64,000 bases of DNA from Nocardioides marmotae (GCF_013177455.1 NZ_CP053660.1:1550001-1614000), one strand, 5' to 3'; counted from the stretch's first letter, positions 25,962 through 35,268 are shown. Numbers and translations: made by a program. The notes: generated by a model from the sequence alone, not told the origin.

Positions 25962-26833
25962 GCCGCCTGTCCCTTCTTCTTCGTGGAGCGCGTGGTGTGG
26001 GCCGCGATCCAGATCGCGAAACCGACGAGGCCACCGATGCCGACCAGCCAGGCGAACAGGCCCTCGCTCACCGGACCGAGACCACCCAGGCCGAAGCCGC
26101 CGTACTCAGGCGTCTCGCGGAGGGACTCGAGGTAGGCGATGACGTCGCGCTTCTCCTCCGGCGGGAGGTTGCCGTTGGAGAAGTTCGGCATCTGCTGCGG
26201 GCCGGTGAGCAGGGCCTCGTAGATGTACTTGGGCTCGACGTCGTGCAGCGAGGGGGCGGACCCACCGCGCGGCATGGCGCCACCGGAGCCGTTGAAGTTG
26301 TGGCAAGCCGTGCAGTTGGTGAGGAAGATCTGGCCGCCGCGGACGATGGCCTCCTCGCGCTCCTCCTCGGTCAGGCCTTCGAGGCTGTAGTCCTCAGGGG
26401 AGGGCACGGCGGGGCCGGGGCCCAGGGAGGCGACGTACGCGCCGAGCGCGTCGATCTCGTCCTGGGAGTAGACGACCTCCTTGTCCGGCGCCTGCTGGCC
26501 GGGCTGGGACATCGGCATGCGGCCGGTGCCGACCTGGAAGTCGACGGCGGCGGCACCGACACCCACCAGCGGCGGGCCGAGCTGGGTGTCGCCGCGCTGG
26601 GTCAGGATGCCCTCGCCGTTCTGCCCGTGGCAGAAAGCACAGCCGACGAGGAAGAGCTCACGGCCCTTCGCTACCTGCTCGGCGTCGCTCTCGGCGGAGG
26701 TGGCCTGCGCCGGCGCGAACGCGGCGTACAGGCTTCCGGTGAGCACCAGGCCGAGCAGCATCAGGACGACACCCGCGAGCGGGCCCCGGCGATGCCGGGA
26801 GAGTCGACCTGCGGAACGGTTCAGGAGACGCAC
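25958..26833 (-). CDS. qcrC: cytochrome bc1 complex, diheme cytochrome c subunit QcrC
   Basis: Diheme cytochrome c that replaces soluble cytochrome c and connects the bc1 complex with the aa3 oxidase in actinobacterial supercomplexes. From the GTG at 26833 it has 291 residues: an N-terminal signal/anchor helix (GVVLMLLGLVLTGSLYAAF), two CxxCH heme sites (CAFCH and CTACH), Met ligand candidates in GRMPMSQPG and GPQQMPNFS, and a C-terminal anchor (LVGIGGLVGFAIWIAA). GAGG 8 nt upstream supports the start; longer readings run into the gap after ctaE. Confidence 0.96.
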   Translation of the reverse strand: MRLLNRSAGRLSRHRRGPLAGVVLMLLGLVLTGSLYAAFAPAQATSAESDAEQVAKGRELFLVGCAFCHGQNGEGILTQRGDTQLGPPLVGVGAAAVDFQVGTGRMPMSQPGQQAPDKEVVYSQDEIDALGAYVASLGPGPAVPSPEDYSLEGLTEEEREEAIVRGGQIFLTNCTACHNFNGSGGAMPRGGSAPSLHDVEPKYIYEALLTGPQQMPNFSNGNLPPEEKRDVIAYLESLRETPEYGGFGLGGLGPVSEGLFAWLVGIGGLVGFAIWIAAHTTRSTKKKGQAA

Positions 26834-26904
26834 GTTGTGATCCTCGGGTCCTTGCGGTTGGGCGGGCTGCTGATGGTCGTGCTCGTGCTGCTGGTGGTTC
26901 GGTG

Positions 26905-27552
26905 CTACTGGACGAGGTAGATCGTCGCGAACAGACCGATCCACACGACGTCGACGAAGTGCCAGTAGTAGGACACGACGATGGCGCTGACGGCCTGCTC
27001 GTGGGTGAACTTGCGAGCCATGTAGGTGCGCCCGAGGACGAAGAGGAAGGCGATGAGGCCGCCGACCACGTGGATGCCGTGGAAGCCGGTGGTCAGGTAG
27101 AACATCGTGCCGTAGGCCGAGTCCTGGATGGTCACGTTCTCCTGGACCAGGTTCGCGTACTCGACGGCCTGGCCGCCCACGAAGATCGCGCCCATGACGT
27201 AGGTCAGGATGAACCACTCCCGCAGGCCCCAGCCGCGGACGTTGAGCACCGAGCCGCTGCGCCCGACCTGGCCGCGCTCCGCGGCGAACACGCCGAGCTG
27301 GCAGGTCAGCGAGCTGAGCACGAGGATCGTGGTGTTGACCGCCGCGAACGGCACGTCGAGCAGAGCGGTGTTCTGCTCCCACAGATCGGGGCTCACCGAG
27401 CGGATGGTGAAGTACGCCGCGAAGAGGGCAGCGAAGAACATCAGCTCGCTCGAGAGCCAGATGATGGTCCCGACGCTGACCATGCTGGGACGGTCGTGAT
27501 GCCCGTGCAGGCGGGAGGCCGGAATAGATGCTGTGGTCGCCACGGGCGTCAT
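26905..27552 (-). CDS. ctaE: cytochrome c oxidase subunit III (aa3-type)
   Basis: Membrane subunit supporting stable proton pumping by the oxidase. The 215-residue protein has five helices in family order: [80 protein letters not shown] and a C-terminal [20 protein letters not shown]. The ATG at 27552 is chosen over an upstream start at 27582. It is first in the ctaE-qcrCAB operon and divergent, by 66 bp, from the CtaG-like gene. Confidence 0.96.
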   Translation of the reverse strand: MTPVATTASIPASRLHGHHDRPSMVSVGTIIWLSSELMFFAALFAAYFTIRSVSPDLWEQNTALLDVPFAAVNTTILVLSSLTCQLGVFAAERGQVGRSGSVLNVRGWGLREWFILTYVMGAIFVGGQAVEYANLVQENVTIQDSAYGTMFYLTTGFHGIHVVGGLIAFLFVLGRTYMARKFTHEQAVSAIVVSYYWHFVDVVWIGLFATIYLVQ

Positions 27553-27605
27553 TATGTCCCGGCCGCTCCGCGAGGGCACCACGACCCCCTCTCAGGTGCC
27601 GGTCA

Positions 27606-27611
27606 TAAAGT
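27606..27611 (+). promoter_or_regulatory. -10 element of CtaG-like gene (leaderless)
   Basis: TAAAGT ends 7 nt before the GTG at 27619; no ribosome-binding sequence is present. Confidence 0.45.
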
Positions 27612-27618
27612 TCACAGC

Positions 27619-28581
27619 GTGTTCGGTGCTCCTCTCCTCGTGGCCCTGACCGCTGTCCCCGAGGTTCCCGAGCCGTCGCTCGGAGCCTTCTTCTCGCAGT
27701 GGTCCCTGGCCCCCGTGCCCACGATCCTCACCGTGTGGACGGTGGGCCTCTACCTCCTCGGCGTCTTCAAGCTCCGCGCTCGCGGCGACCGCTGGCCCGT
27801 CGGCCGGACGATCGCGTTCGTCGTGCTCGGGATGGGGTCGTTCTACGTCGCGACCGCCTCCGGCCTGGCGGCGTACGACACGACCCTGCTGAGTGCGCAC
27901 ATGGTCCAGCACATGGTGCTCTCGATGGTCGTGCCGCTCTCCCTGGCGCTGGGCGCCCCGGTGACGCTGGCGCTGCGGACCCTGCCGGCCGCACCGCGCC
28001 GGTGGCTGCTCGCGGTGCTGCACTCGAGGTTCGCGCGGGTGCTCTCGTTCCCGCCGCTGGCCTTCGGGCTCTACGTGCTCTCGCCGTGGGCGCTCTACTT
28101 CACCAGCTGGTACGACGCGTCGCTGTCCTCGACCTACGTGCACGAGATGATGCACCTGCACCTGGTGCTGATCGGCGCGCTCTTCTTCTGGCCGCTCATG
28201 GGCATCGACCCCGTGCCCGGCCGGGTCGGCTACCCGTTCCGGGTCCTGCTGACCGTGCTCACGCTGCCCTTCCACGCCTTCCTCGGCGTGACGATCATGG
28301 GCCAGACCGAGCTGATCGGCGCGGAGCACTACCTGGCGCTGCGCGAGGGCCCGATGGGCTCCTGGCTGCCCGACGCCGCCGACGACCAGCACCTGGCCGG
28401 CGGCATCCTGTGGGGCTCCGGCGACCTGATCGGCCTGATGTTCTTCGGGGTGCTCTTCGCCCAGTGGGTGCGCTCCTCGATGCAGGAGGCCCGCCGCGAG
28501 GACCGGCGGCTGGACCGCGAGGAGGAGCGCTCGCGGGCCCGCGAGGCTCGCGAGCCCCAGGGGCTCAGCCCTCGTCCGTAG
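27619..28581 (+). CDS. cytochrome c oxidase assembly protein (CtaG/CopD-like)
   Basis: Polytopic membrane protein of 320 residues, similar to the caa3-type CtaG family thought to help copper insertion into the oxidase. Seven helices; conserved metal-type residues cluster in LLSAHMVQHMVLSMVVPLSL and YVHEMMHLHLVLIGALFFWP, each with several His and Met. A C-terminal charged helix (ARREDRRLDREEERSRARE) follows the last segment. The GTG at 27619 is fixed by the -10 element. The gene ends 17 nt inside the convergent CNNM gene. Being divergent from ctaE supports a role in oxidase assembly. Confidence 0.82.
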   Translation: MFGAPLLVALTAVPEVPEPSLGAFFSQWSLAPVPTILTVWTVGLYLLGVFKLRARGDRWPVGRTIAFVVLGMGSFYVATASGLAAYDTTLLSAHMVQHMVLSMVVPLSLALGAPVTLALRTLPAAPRRWLLAVLHSRFARVLSFPPLAFGLYVLSPWALYFTSWYDASLSSTYVHEMMHLHLVLIGALFFWPLMGIDPVPGRVGYPFRVLLTVLTLPFHAFLGVTIMGQTELIGAEHYLALREGPMGSWLPDAADDQHLAGGILWGSGDLIGLMFFGVLFAQWVRSSMQEARREDRRLDREEERSRAREAREPQGLSPRP

Positions 28582-29890
28582 CCGGCCCCCCGGCCTGGTC
28601 GCCCGGTCGCTCGTCGGTGCCGGTCGTGACCGCGATGCGGGTGATCCGGGCGCCGTCGGTCTCGGCGACGCGGAGCACGACGTCGCCGACGTCGACCGCG
28701 TCGCCGGGCTCGGCGATGCGGCCCAGCCGCGCGACGACGTACCCCGCGACGGTCTCGTAGTCGCCGTCCTCGAGGGGCACGCCGGTGTGCTCGGCGAAGT
28801 CCTCGATGCTCAGCCCGCCCTCGAGCAGCAGCGACCCGTCGGCCGCGCGGACCTCCGGCTCGGGCTCGTCGTGCTCGTCGCGGATCTCGCCGACGATCTC
28901 CTCGACGAGGTCCTCGAGCGTCACGATGCCGTCGGTGCCGCCGTACTCGTCGACGACGACGGCGAGGTGGACGCCCTCGCGGCGCATCCGGGTCACCGTC
29001 GGCAGCACCCGGTTGGTCTCCGGCAGGACCAGCACCTCGCGTTGCACGTCGCGGACCAGGCGCCGGTCGCCGTCGCGGACGACGAGCAGGTCGCGCACGT
29101 GCAGGAAGCCGGTGATGTCGTCGAAGCCGCCGGGCCCGGTGACCGGGTAGCGCGACCAGGTGAGGGCGCGGACCTGCTCGACGGCCTCGGTCAGCGGCAG
29201 GTCGCCGGCGAGGAACGCGACCTCGCGCCGGGGGCGCATCACCTCCTTGACCGTGGTGCGGCCCGCGGCGAAGACGTCGCCGAGGATGCGTCGCTCCTGC
29301 TCGTCGAGGCCCTCGTGGGTGGCGACGATGTCGCGCAGCTCCTCCTCCGAGAGCTGGTCGTTGGTCGCCGACGGGTCGCCGCCGAGGAGCCGCACGAGCA
29401 CGTCGGTGGAGCAGGAGAGCAGCCAGATGACCGGGCGCATGAGGGTGGCGAAGCGGTCCAGCGGGGGGCCGACGAGCAGCGAGAGCCGGGCCGAGCGCTG
29501 GAGGGCGAGCCGCTTGGGGACGAGCTCGCCGAGGACGAGGGAGAGGTAGGCGATGAGCAGCGTCATCGTCACCAGCGCGACGGTGTCGGCAGCCCCCGCG
29601 GGGAGCCCCAGGTCGACGAGGTACGGCGCGACGTCCGGCGCCAGGGTGGACCCGCCGTACGCCGCGGAGAAGAAACCCGCGACCGTGACGCCGATCTGGA
29701 CGGCCGCGAGGAACCGGTTGGGGTCGCGGGCGATCGCGGCGACCCGGGCGCCCCGGGCGCTCTCGCGCTCCATGCGGGCGACCTGGCTGTCGCGCAGCGA
29801 GACCAGCGCGATCTCGGTGGCCGCGAAGACGCCGCCGACGAGGACGAACAACACCACCAGGCCGAGGTTGACGAAGGTCTGGGTGTCCAC
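28565..29890 (-). CDS. CNNM/CorC family membrane protein (DUF21, CBS pair, CorC_HlyC)
   Basis: The 441-residue protein has a DUF21 membrane domain (about 1-180, starting [20 protein letters not shown] with the family E in [11 protein letters not shown]), two CBS repeats (about 200-335; [51 protein letters not shown]) and a C-terminal transporter-associated domain (about 350-430). Homologues act in magnesium or cobalt resistance/efflux; the hemolysin label in databases is historical. The GTG start at 29890 is leaderless from TAGGTT. Its promoter overlaps the stop codon of the preceding SRPBCC gene. Confidence 0.9.
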   Translation of the reverse strand: MDTQTFVNLGLVVLFVLVGGVFAATEIALVSLRDSQVARMERESARGARVAAIARDPNRFLAAVQIGVTVAGFFSAAYGGSTLAPDVAPYLVDLGLPAGAADTVALVTMTLLIAYLSLVLGELVPKRLALQRSARLSLLVGPPLDRFATLMRPVIWLLSCSTDVLVRLLGGDPSATNDQLSEEELRDIVATHEGLDEQERRILGDVFAAGRTTVKEVMRPRREVAFLAGDLPLTEAVEQVRALTWSRYPVTGPGGFDDITGFLHVRDLLVVRDGDRRLVRDVQREVLVLPETNRVLPTVTRMRREGVHLAVVVDEYGGTDGIVTLEDLVEEIVGEIRDEHDEPEPEVRAADGSLLLEGGLSIEDFAEHTGVPLEDGDYETVAGYVVARLGRIAEPGDAVDVGDVVLRVAETDGARITRIAVTTGTDERPGDQAGGPATDEG

Positions 29891-29896
29891 CTCGCG

Positions 29897-29902
29897 AACC
29901 TA
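29897..29902 (-). promoter_or_regulatory. -10 element of CNNM gene, overlapping a stop codon
   Basis: TAGGTT on the minus strand ends 6 nt before the GTG at 29890. Its first three bases are the TAG stop of the upstream SRPBCC gene (29900-29902). Confidence 0.45.
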
Positions 29903-30373
29903 GCGAGCGGCGCCTGAACCCTCGCCCCAGCGCACCAGGCGGCGGTGGCGGTGGGCGAAGAGGAGGCCGACGACGTGCCGGGTGCCCGGCAACCGGGGCC
30001 GCAGGACGAGCCGATCGGTGACCGTGCAGGTCGTCTCGTCCACCGGCTCGACGGTCCGCTCGTGCTCCCAGTGCGGGAACAGCAGCATCCGCGAGCGCTC
30101 GTGGAAGCGGCGGCCCGGTTCGAGCGCCACGAGCGTCATGTCGTCGAAGTCGACCGGCAGCACCCCGCCGGCGAGCACCCAGGCCTTGCCCAGCGGGCGG
30201 CCGAGCAGTCCAGCGGCGTCGTCGATCGTGCGGCCGCGCAGCCGCGGCGGCATCGTCATCGACAGCCAGGGGCGCATCTCGTGGCGGATCCCGGCCGGGC
30301 TGGTCACCCGCGCCCAGACCTCGGCGGCGGGGCGCGCCACGGTCGACGTGCGGGTCCAGGTGGCGGACGACAT
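29900..30373 (-). CDS. SRPBCC (START-like) family protein
   Basis: A 157-residue protein with a hydrophobic-ligand-binding helix-grip fold; ligand unknown. Seen: WTRTSTVARPAAEVWARVTSPAGIRHEM at the N-terminus, typical of the family, beta-strand-rich middle (FDDMTLVALEPGRRFHERSR) and TVEPVDETTCTVTDRLVLRPR at the end. The C-terminal helix is short and basic (HRHRRLVRWGEG). TAGGAT 6 nt before the ATG predicts a leaderless message. The CNNM gene follows by 9 nt. Confidence 0.8.
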   Translation of the reverse strand: MSSATWTRTSTVARPAAEVWARVTSPAGIRHEMRPWLSMTMPPRLRGRTIDDAAGLLGRPLGKAWVLAGGVLPVDFDDMTLVALEPGRRFHERSRMLLFPHWEHERTVEPVDETTCTVTDRLVLRPRLPGTRHVVGLLFAHRHRRLVRWGEGSGAAR

Positions 30374-30379
30374 GCCCGG

Positions 30380-30385
30380 ATCCTA
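30380..30385 (-). promoter_or_regulatory. -10 element of SRPBCC gene
   Basis: TAGGAT on the minus strand ends 6 nt before the ATG at 30373. Confidence 0.4.
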
Positions 30386-30418
30386 GGGAGGCTCGTGGCA
30401 GCCGGCGGTGCCTCGTCG

Positions 30419-30424
30419 TACGAT
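30419..30424 (+). promoter_or_regulatory. -10 element of pseudo-receiver/trpD unit
   Basis: TACGAT ends 7 nt before the GTG at 30432; leaderless arrangement, only 33 bp from the opposite -10 of the SRPBCC gene. Confidence 0.45.
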
Positions 30425-30431
30425 CCGGGGC

Positions 30432-30857
30432 GTGACCGACTCCACGACCGCTCCGCTCAAGGTGCTCGTCTACAGCGACGACGTGAACACCCGCCAGCAG
30501 GTGATCCTGGCGCTGGGCCGCCGCCCGCACCCGGACCTGCCCGAGGTGGAGTACATCGAGGTCGCGACCGAGCCGGTCGTCATCGCGAACATGGACGCCG
30601 GCCACGTCGACCTGGTGATCCTCGACGGCGAGGCCGTGCCGGCCGGCGGGATGGGCATCGCCAAGCAGCTCAAGGACGAGATCTACCTCTGCCCGCCGGT
30701 CGTGGTGCTGACCGGCCGCCCGCAGGACGCGTGGCTGGCCACCTGGTCGCGGGCCGAGGCGGCGGTGCCGCACCCGATCGACCCGATCCAGCTCGCGGAG
30801 ACCGTCGTCGGGCTGCTCCGCTCGCGGGTGCCCGCCACGAGCACCGCCACCTCCTGA
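30432..30857 (+). CDS. response-regulator receiver-like protein, degenerate
   Basis: A 141-residue stand-alone receiver fold. The acidic pocket ([16 protein letters not shown]) and the central Asp ([18 protein letters not shown]) are kept, and a Thr is at [12 protein letters not shown]. The conserved Lys-Pro before the last helix is replaced by AAVPHPIDP, so the normal phosphorylation switch is probably lost or altered. The GTG at 30432 is set by the -10. There is no DNA-binding domain. The trpD start follows after a single base, so the two are translated together; from memory a similar gene lies next to trpD in other actinobacteria. Confidence 0.75.
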   Translation: MTDSTTAPLKVLVYSDDVNTRQQVILALGRRPHPDLPEVEYIEVATEPVVIANMDAGHVDLVILDGEAVPAGGMGIAKQLKDEIYLCPPVVVLTGRPQDAWLATWSRAEAAVPHPIDPIQLAETVVGLLRSRVPATSTATS

Positions 30858-30858
30858 G

Positions 30859-31884
30859 GTGTCGACCTGGGCCGAGGTCCTCGGCACGCTCGTCGCCGGG
30901 GAGGACCTGAGCGCGCAGCAGAGCGCCTGGGCGATGGGGGAGGTGCTGGCCGGTGAGGCCACGCCGGCCCAGGTCGCCGGGTTCGCCGTCGCGCTGCGCG
31001 CCAAGGGCGAGACGACCGAGGAGCTGCGCGGCCTGGCCGACGCGATGCTCGCGGCCGCCAACCCCCTCGACGTCGCGGGCCGGCTGCTCGACGTCGTGGG
31101 CACCGGCGGGGACCGGTCGTTCTCGGTCAACATCTCGACCATGTCGGCGATCGTCGCCGCCGGGGCCGGCGCGCTCGTGGTCAAGCACGGCAACCGCTCG
31201 GCCTCCTCGAAGTCCGGCTCCGCCGACGTGCTCGAGGCGCTCGGCATCCGGCTCGACCTGCCCGTCGCCCGGGTCGCCGAGGTCGCCACCGAGGCCGGGA
31301 TCACCTTCTGCTTCTCCGCCGCGTTCCACCCGGCCATGCGGCACGCGGCCGTCCCGCGCCGTGAGCTGGGCATCGGCACCTCGTTCAACCTGCTCGGACC
31401 ACTGACCAACCCGGCCCGGCCGGCCGCGCAGGCCATCGGCTGCGCGGACGGGCGGGTCGCGCCGGTGATGGCCGGGGTGTACGCCGCCCGGGGTGTCGAC
31501 GCGTGGGTCTTCCGCGGCGACGACGGGCTCGATGAGCTCACGACGACGACCACGTCGCGGCTGTGGCGGGTCCACGCGGGCGAGGTGGTCGCCGAGACCG
31601 TCGACCCGGCGTCGTACGACCTGGCGCCGGCGACGGCGGAGGACCTGCGCGGCGGCGACGCCGCGCACAACGCCGACGTCGTACGCCGCCTGCTCGCCGG
31701 GGAGCGCGGGCCGGTGCGCGACGCGGTGCTGCTCAACGCCGGCGCCGCCCTCGCGGTGCACGCCGAGCCGGCCTCGCCCGCGGCCGACGCCCTCGCCGAG
31801 GGCATCCGCCGCGCCGCCGAGGCGATCGACAGCGGCGCCGCGGCGGCCACGCTGGAGCGCTGGGTCGAGGCGTCCTCCGCCTGA
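30859..31884 (+). CDS. trpD: anthranilate phosphoribosyltransferase
   Basis: Transfers phosphoribose from PRPP to anthranilate, the second committed step of tryptophan synthesis. The 341-residue protein has [60 protein letters not shown] and [16 protein letters not shown], which contain the PRPP- and Mg-binding residues. The family Asp-Glu pair is [12 protein letters not shown]. The GTG at 30859 is separated by one base from the preceding stop. No other trp genes are nearby, so trpD is detached from the trp operon, as in M. tuberculosis and Streptomyces. Confidence 0.97.
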   Translation: MSTWAEVLGTLVAGEDLSAQQSAWAMGEVLAGEATPAQVAGFAVALRAKGETTEELRGLADAMLAAANPLDVAGRLLDVVGTGGDRSFSVNISTMSAIVAAGAGALVVKHGNRSASSKSGSADVLEALGIRLDLPVARVAEVATEAGITFCFSAAFHPAMRHAAVPRRELGIGTSFNLLGPLTNPARPAAQAIGCADGRVAPVMAGVYAARGVDAWVFRGDDGLDELTTTTTSRLWRVHAGEVVAETVDPASYDLAPATAEDLRGGDAAHNADVVRRLLAGERGPVRDAVLLNAGAALAVHAEPASPAADALAEGIRRAAEAIDSGAAAATLERWVEASSA

Positions 31885-31920
31885 CCCTCCCAGCTCCGGC
31901 TCGGCTCCGGCCCGACCTGG

Positions 31921-32544
31921 TCAGAGGTCGAGGACGAACTGCTTCCCGTTCGGGCGGAACCCCAGGTTGGGGTAGTAGGCGCCGACCATGCCGGGCGGGG
32001 TCAGCACGTGGCGGAGGCCGAGGTCGCGGAGCACGCCGCTGCGCCGCCAGACGAACTCGCCGGGGGAGAAGTCCCGGTAGCGGGGCGTGACGTAGTCCAG
32101 CTGCACGTGGGCGACGTCGCCGTCCTTGCGCAGCACCACGATGCCCACCGTCTCGTCGCCCTTGAGCACGACGAAGGCGTGCTGGCTGCCGGCGGGCGCC
32201 GGGTCGAAGTCGGGCTGGAACCGGCGGATGTCCTCGGCGTGCGTGCGCAGCACGTGGCGCAGGTAGGCGTCCTCGGGCCGGACCTCGACGACCTCGAAGG
32301 CCGACTCGTCGTGCCGGTCGCGGGTCAGCCGGACGATCCAATAGACGTTGATGACCGCCAGCACGATGTTCATCCCCACCATCGGCCACACCCCGATGAG
32401 GGAGTTGAACACCAGCAGCACCAGGCAGCCCAGCAGGTTGAGCGTGCGGAAGCGCAGCACCCGCGCCTGCAGCAGCGAGTAGACGAGCAGCGCGCTCCCG
32501 CCCCAGCCGACCAGGTCCAGCCAGTGGTCCGCGAGCCAGGTCAC
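31921..32544 (-). CDS. YgjV-like membrane domain fused to a GNAT-like domain
   Basis: A 207-residue protein. Residues about 1-75 hold three hydrophobic segments (LDLVGWGGSALLVYSLLQA; LNLLGCLVLLVFNSLIGVWP; GMNIVLAVINVYWIVRL), resembling YgjV-type inner-membrane proteins. Residues about 85-207 are a GNAT-like fold: AYLRHVLRTHAEDIRRFQPD, AFVVLKGDETVGIVVLRKDG, VQLDYVTPRYRDFSPGEFVW and GAYYPNLGFRPNGKQF. The acetyl-CoA loop is degenerate, so catalysis is uncertain. The GTG overlaps the stop of the DUF2142 gene; last in a five-gene operon. Confidence 0.75.
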   Translation of the reverse strand: MTWLADHWLDLVGWGGSALLVYSLLQARVLRFRTLNLLGCLVLLVFNSLIGVWPMVGMNIVLAVINVYWIVRLTRDRHDESAFEVVEVRPEDAYLRHVLRTHAEDIRRFQPDFDPAPAGSQHAFVVLKGDETVGIVVLRKDGDVAHVQLDYVTPRYRDFSPGEFVWRRSGVLRDLGLRHVLTPPGMVGAYYPNLGFRPNGKQFVLDL

Positions 32545-34034
32545 TCGGGGAGGGTACTGACGCGGCGAGTCGGCGACACATGGGGTGCTGGATCCGAGCC
32601 GCGCTGCGGGCGCGTCGCCACGATCGCCGCTCGGCCCCACATCACGGCCCCCGCAAGGACGAACAGTGCCAAGCTGGCATCCGGCGGCACGATCCAGGCG
32701 GACGTCCCCGCCAGCGGGCTGTCGACGCGCTCGCCGCGGACGACGTCGAGCACGCCGATCAGGCCGACGGTGGCGGCGGGGAGGACGACGCCGAGGATCT
32801 TGAGCGCCGGAGCGACCGCGCCCGGGGGGCGCGGTTCCGCTGCTGCGCAGAGCATGATCACCCCCATCGCCACGGGATAGCCGTAGCGGCCCTGCCACGC
32901 GATGCCCAGCTCGGCGTGAGTCATGAGGGTGGCCGCCGATGGGACCAGGAGTGAGCACGCCACGACCAGCGCGACGGCCGTACCGAGTCGGCGCCTCCCC
33001 GCGCGGAGACCGAGAAGCAGGATGACGGCCCAGACAGTCAGCGTGACGGCGTACAGGCCCAGGGGCGCGATCTCGTCGCGGGCGGGGAACGCAGCGATCG
33101 ACTGGAAGAGCCACATGGCCCAACCCCCCGGGAGCGCAGCCCACGCCTCACCGGTGACCCTCAGAGGTCCTCCCGGATCGTTGGTCCTCGCCGCGGCCGT
33201 CCAGGCGAGTCCTGCGAGGCATGCCACGGCCAGGACCGACGTCGCGGCACCTCCCGCTCTGTTGCCGAGGACCTGTCGCGTCCGCTGCCTCCCGAGGAAG
33301 AGTGCGGCGGCAGCAAGGATGAGCACCAACCAGAGCGGCCCCAGGGTCCGCACCGTCGCGAGGACCGCGCCGCCGGCGGTGATCGCCGTGACGTACGGCA
33401 GGTCGGAGTGCCCGCGCGGCACGCCGTGACGACCCAGAGCCACGACGCCGGACCAGACCAGGGCCGCCGCAGCGAGCTCGACCCCGTTGGGCGCGGCCAT
33501 GGCGCTGGAGTAGAGCACGATCGGGGTCAGCGCCCCTGAGAAGCACACCCACCCCCACATCGAGCTTCCGCGCCGCGCTGTCACGTAGGCGGCCGCGCCG
33601 AGGAGCAACGAGCAGAGGAGCGCGGTCGACAGCCGCATCACGTAGAGGGCGGTCGTGCCTTCGAACGGCAGCGCCGCGCTCCCGATGACCGCGTAGAAGA
33701 GGGGGTTGTATCGGGCCGCGGAGCTCGCGACCGTCCGGAGGCCGTCGTCGGCGCTCGACCCGCGGCAGTTGTCGGGGGTCGTATACGGCAGGGACTCACA
33801 CACGGGTCGCGCGCTGTCGACCACGTCTGCGGGGACCGTCATCCGGTCCCCCCAGCCGTCGGGGGAGCTCGGGTGGCGGGGGCTCCAGTCACCACGCGCC
33901 ACAGCAGCGGCCTTGTAGGCGTGCTCGTGCTCGTCGAGGCCGCGGTAGGGAGGCACCGCGAAGATCCAGGCCGCCTGGAGGCACCAGGTGCCGAGGACGA
34001 ACCAGGTAGCTGCGCGCAGGGCCCGGGCCCTCAT
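32541..34034 (-). CDS. DUF2142 family polytopic membrane protein
   Basis: A 497-residue membrane protein with about eleven helices and a large first outer loop (about 30-130) starting FAVPPYRGLDEHEHAYKAAA, the DxxxH-like acidic/His motif shared with GT-C type glycosyltransferases and DUF2142 proteins. Two Cys (RPVCESLPYTTPDNCRG) may form a disulfide outside. DUF2142 members accompany wall or surface polysaccharide genes and may use lipid-linked sugars; function not proven. The ATG at 34034 overlaps the upstream GT2 stop. It is the fourth gene of a coupled five-gene operon. Confidence 0.8.
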   Translation of the reverse strand: MRARALRAATWFVLGTWCLQAAWIFAVPPYRGLDEHEHAYKAAAVARGDWSPRHPSSPDGWGDRMTVPADVVDSARPVCESLPYTTPDNCRGSSADDGLRTVASSAARYNPLFYAVIGSAALPFEGTTALYVMRLSTALLCSLLLGAAAYVTARRGSSMWGWVCFSGALTPIVLYSSAMAAPNGVELAAAALVWSGVVALGRHGVPRGHSDLPYVTAITAGGAVLATVRTLGPLWLVLILAAAALFLGRQRTRQVLGNRAGGAATSVLAVACLAGLAWTAAARTNDPGGPLRVTGEAWAALPGGWAMWLFQSIAAFPARDEIAPLGLYAVTLTVWAVILLLGLRAGRRRLGTAVALVVACSLLVPSAATLMTHAELGIAWQGRYGYPVAMGVIMLCAAAEPRPPGAVAPALKILGVVLPAATVGLIGVLDVVRGERVDSPLAGTSAWIVPPDASLALFVLAGAVMWGRAAIVATRPQRGSDPAPHVSPTRRVSTLPE

Positions 34035-34912
34035 CTCGCCCCCGGCGCCGAAGCCCACGGTGCGCCGGTCGGCCAGAGCCTGGCGACGTGTGCCAAGCCC
34101 CGATGCACACGGCTCGTGACGTGCCACCGCGCCGCCCGCGCGGCATCGGTCCACCCGGCCGCCTCGAACGACGCCTGCAGCTCCTCGAACAGTCGCTGTT
34201 CCTCCGCGAACCGGGCTCGGGTCGCCGCAGCCCTCGAGGACTCGCTGAGGCCGTGGCGTCGGTAGCGGAACGCCTCGACCTCGGTGAGTGCGAGGACGCC
34301 CCCAGCCAGGACGACCTGGGCGGCGAGCGCGAGGTCGAGCGTCGTGGGCAGGTCCTGGCGGAAGCCGATCGGTGTGATGCGCGCGCTGCGCCAGCACAGG
34401 GCAGGGAAGTAGAGCCAGTTGCCGTGCATGAGCGACGTGGCCAGCCGCTCACCGGACAGGTCGCCGCGACCGTGCCTCCTGCGGAGAAGCGTCTTCACCC
34501 GGTCGGCCAGGGGGGTAGACGGGCTGCTCTCAGCGTCCATGACCCGGACCCCCGGGAGCACCATGTCGACCCGTTCCCGACTACTCAAGACCTGTCGGAC
34601 GGTCCGCACGTACGACGGCAGCAGGACGTCGTCGCAACCGGGGAACACGCACCAGTCGTGCTCGACGAGGTCGAGCGATCGCTGGAAGTTGCCCGGTAGC
34701 CCGAGTCGGTGCGGGTTCGTCACCCACCGGACCCGTGGGTCGGACCGTCTCCGCTCCCAGTCCGAGGTCGTGAGACCGGCGTGCTCCCCGTCCTGGACGA
34801 CGGTCAACCGCCATGCGGGATCGTCTTGCGCGAGCACGCTGTCGACGGTCTCCGCGAGGTAGTCGACACGCCCGTAGAACGGGACCACGATGTCGATCAC
34901 GCCGACAGTCAT
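34031..34912 (-). CDS. family 2 glycosyltransferase
   Basis: GT-A fold transferase of 293 residues, soluble. Seen: IDIVVPFYGRVDYLAETVDSVLAQ at the N-terminus, VVQDGEH for the first acidic site, NPHRLGLPGNFQRSLDL, and FPGCDDVLLPSYV in the DxD position. A C-terminal helix-rich part (about 215-293) is Ala/Arg-rich. Donor and acceptor are unknown. The ATG at 34912 overlaps the DUF2304 stop (ATGA). Codon choice is slightly looser than in neighbouring housekeeping genes. Confidence 0.85.
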   Translation of the reverse strand: MTVGVIDIVVPFYGRVDYLAETVDSVLAQDDPAWRLTVVQDGEHAGLTTSDWERRRSDPRVRWVTNPHRLGLPGNFQRSLDLVEHDWCVFPGCDDVLLPSYVRTVRQVLSSRERVDMVLPGVRVMDAESSPSTPLADRVKTLLRRRHGRGDLSGERLATSLMHGNWLYFPALCWRSARITPIGFRQDLPTTLDLALAAQVVLAGGVLALTEVEAFRYRRHGLSESSRAAATRARFAEEQRLFEELQASFEAAGWTDAARAARWHVTSRVHRGLAHVARLWPTGAPWASAPGAR

Positions 34913-35268
34913 GCGTGCGACACGCGGTCCTCGCGGGTGGCGTGCGCCACGTCGATCTGGAGGAGTGCGTGCGACCTCGCGACGGTGGCGAGCTGCTCCT
35001 CGAGGTTGGCGAGGCGCCGGCGTTGGGCGATCGAGCTGAAGAGGAAAGCGACGACGAGGACGTACAGGACCAGGTCTGTCCCCCGCCCCACCCCCATCAC
35101 GTTGGCCACGCTGCTGACGAGGTCCGGCGCGAGCACCGCCGTGACCCAAGTGAACACGAACGCCAGGCTCGTCAAGCGGGTGGCGGCCAGCTGACGACCG
35201 CCGCTGCTCCGGAAGAGCCATGCGGCCGCCAGCGCGACACTGCCGATCAGGAACACCTTGATGATCAC
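34909..35268 (-). CDS. DUF2304 family small membrane protein
   Basis: A 119-residue protein with three hydrophobic segments (VIIKVFLIGSVALAAAWLF; RLTSLAFVFTWVTAVLAPDL; TDLVLYVLVVAFLFSSIAQ) and a C-terminal helix, RRRLANLEEQLATVARSHALL, with a heptad look, matching DUF2304. Such proteins are typically encoded beside dolichol-phosphate mannosyltransferase-like GT2 enzymes and probably hold them at the membrane; this is inference. The GTG at 35268 overlaps the GT2 stop. Confidence 0.8.
   Translation of the reverse strand: MIIKVFLIGSVALAAAWLFRSSGGRQLAATRLTSLAFVFTWVTAVLAPDLVSSVANVMGVGRGTDLVLYVLVVAFLFSSIAQRRRLANLEEQLATVARSHALLQIDVAHATREDRVSHA

Noticed and set aside
28329-31850. 1173-residue open frame on the minus strand
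   Set aside because: It runs across CNNM, SRPBCC, the pseudo-receiver and trpD in a non-coding frame; Arg/Ala/Pro-rich translation without domains, a GC-bias artefact.
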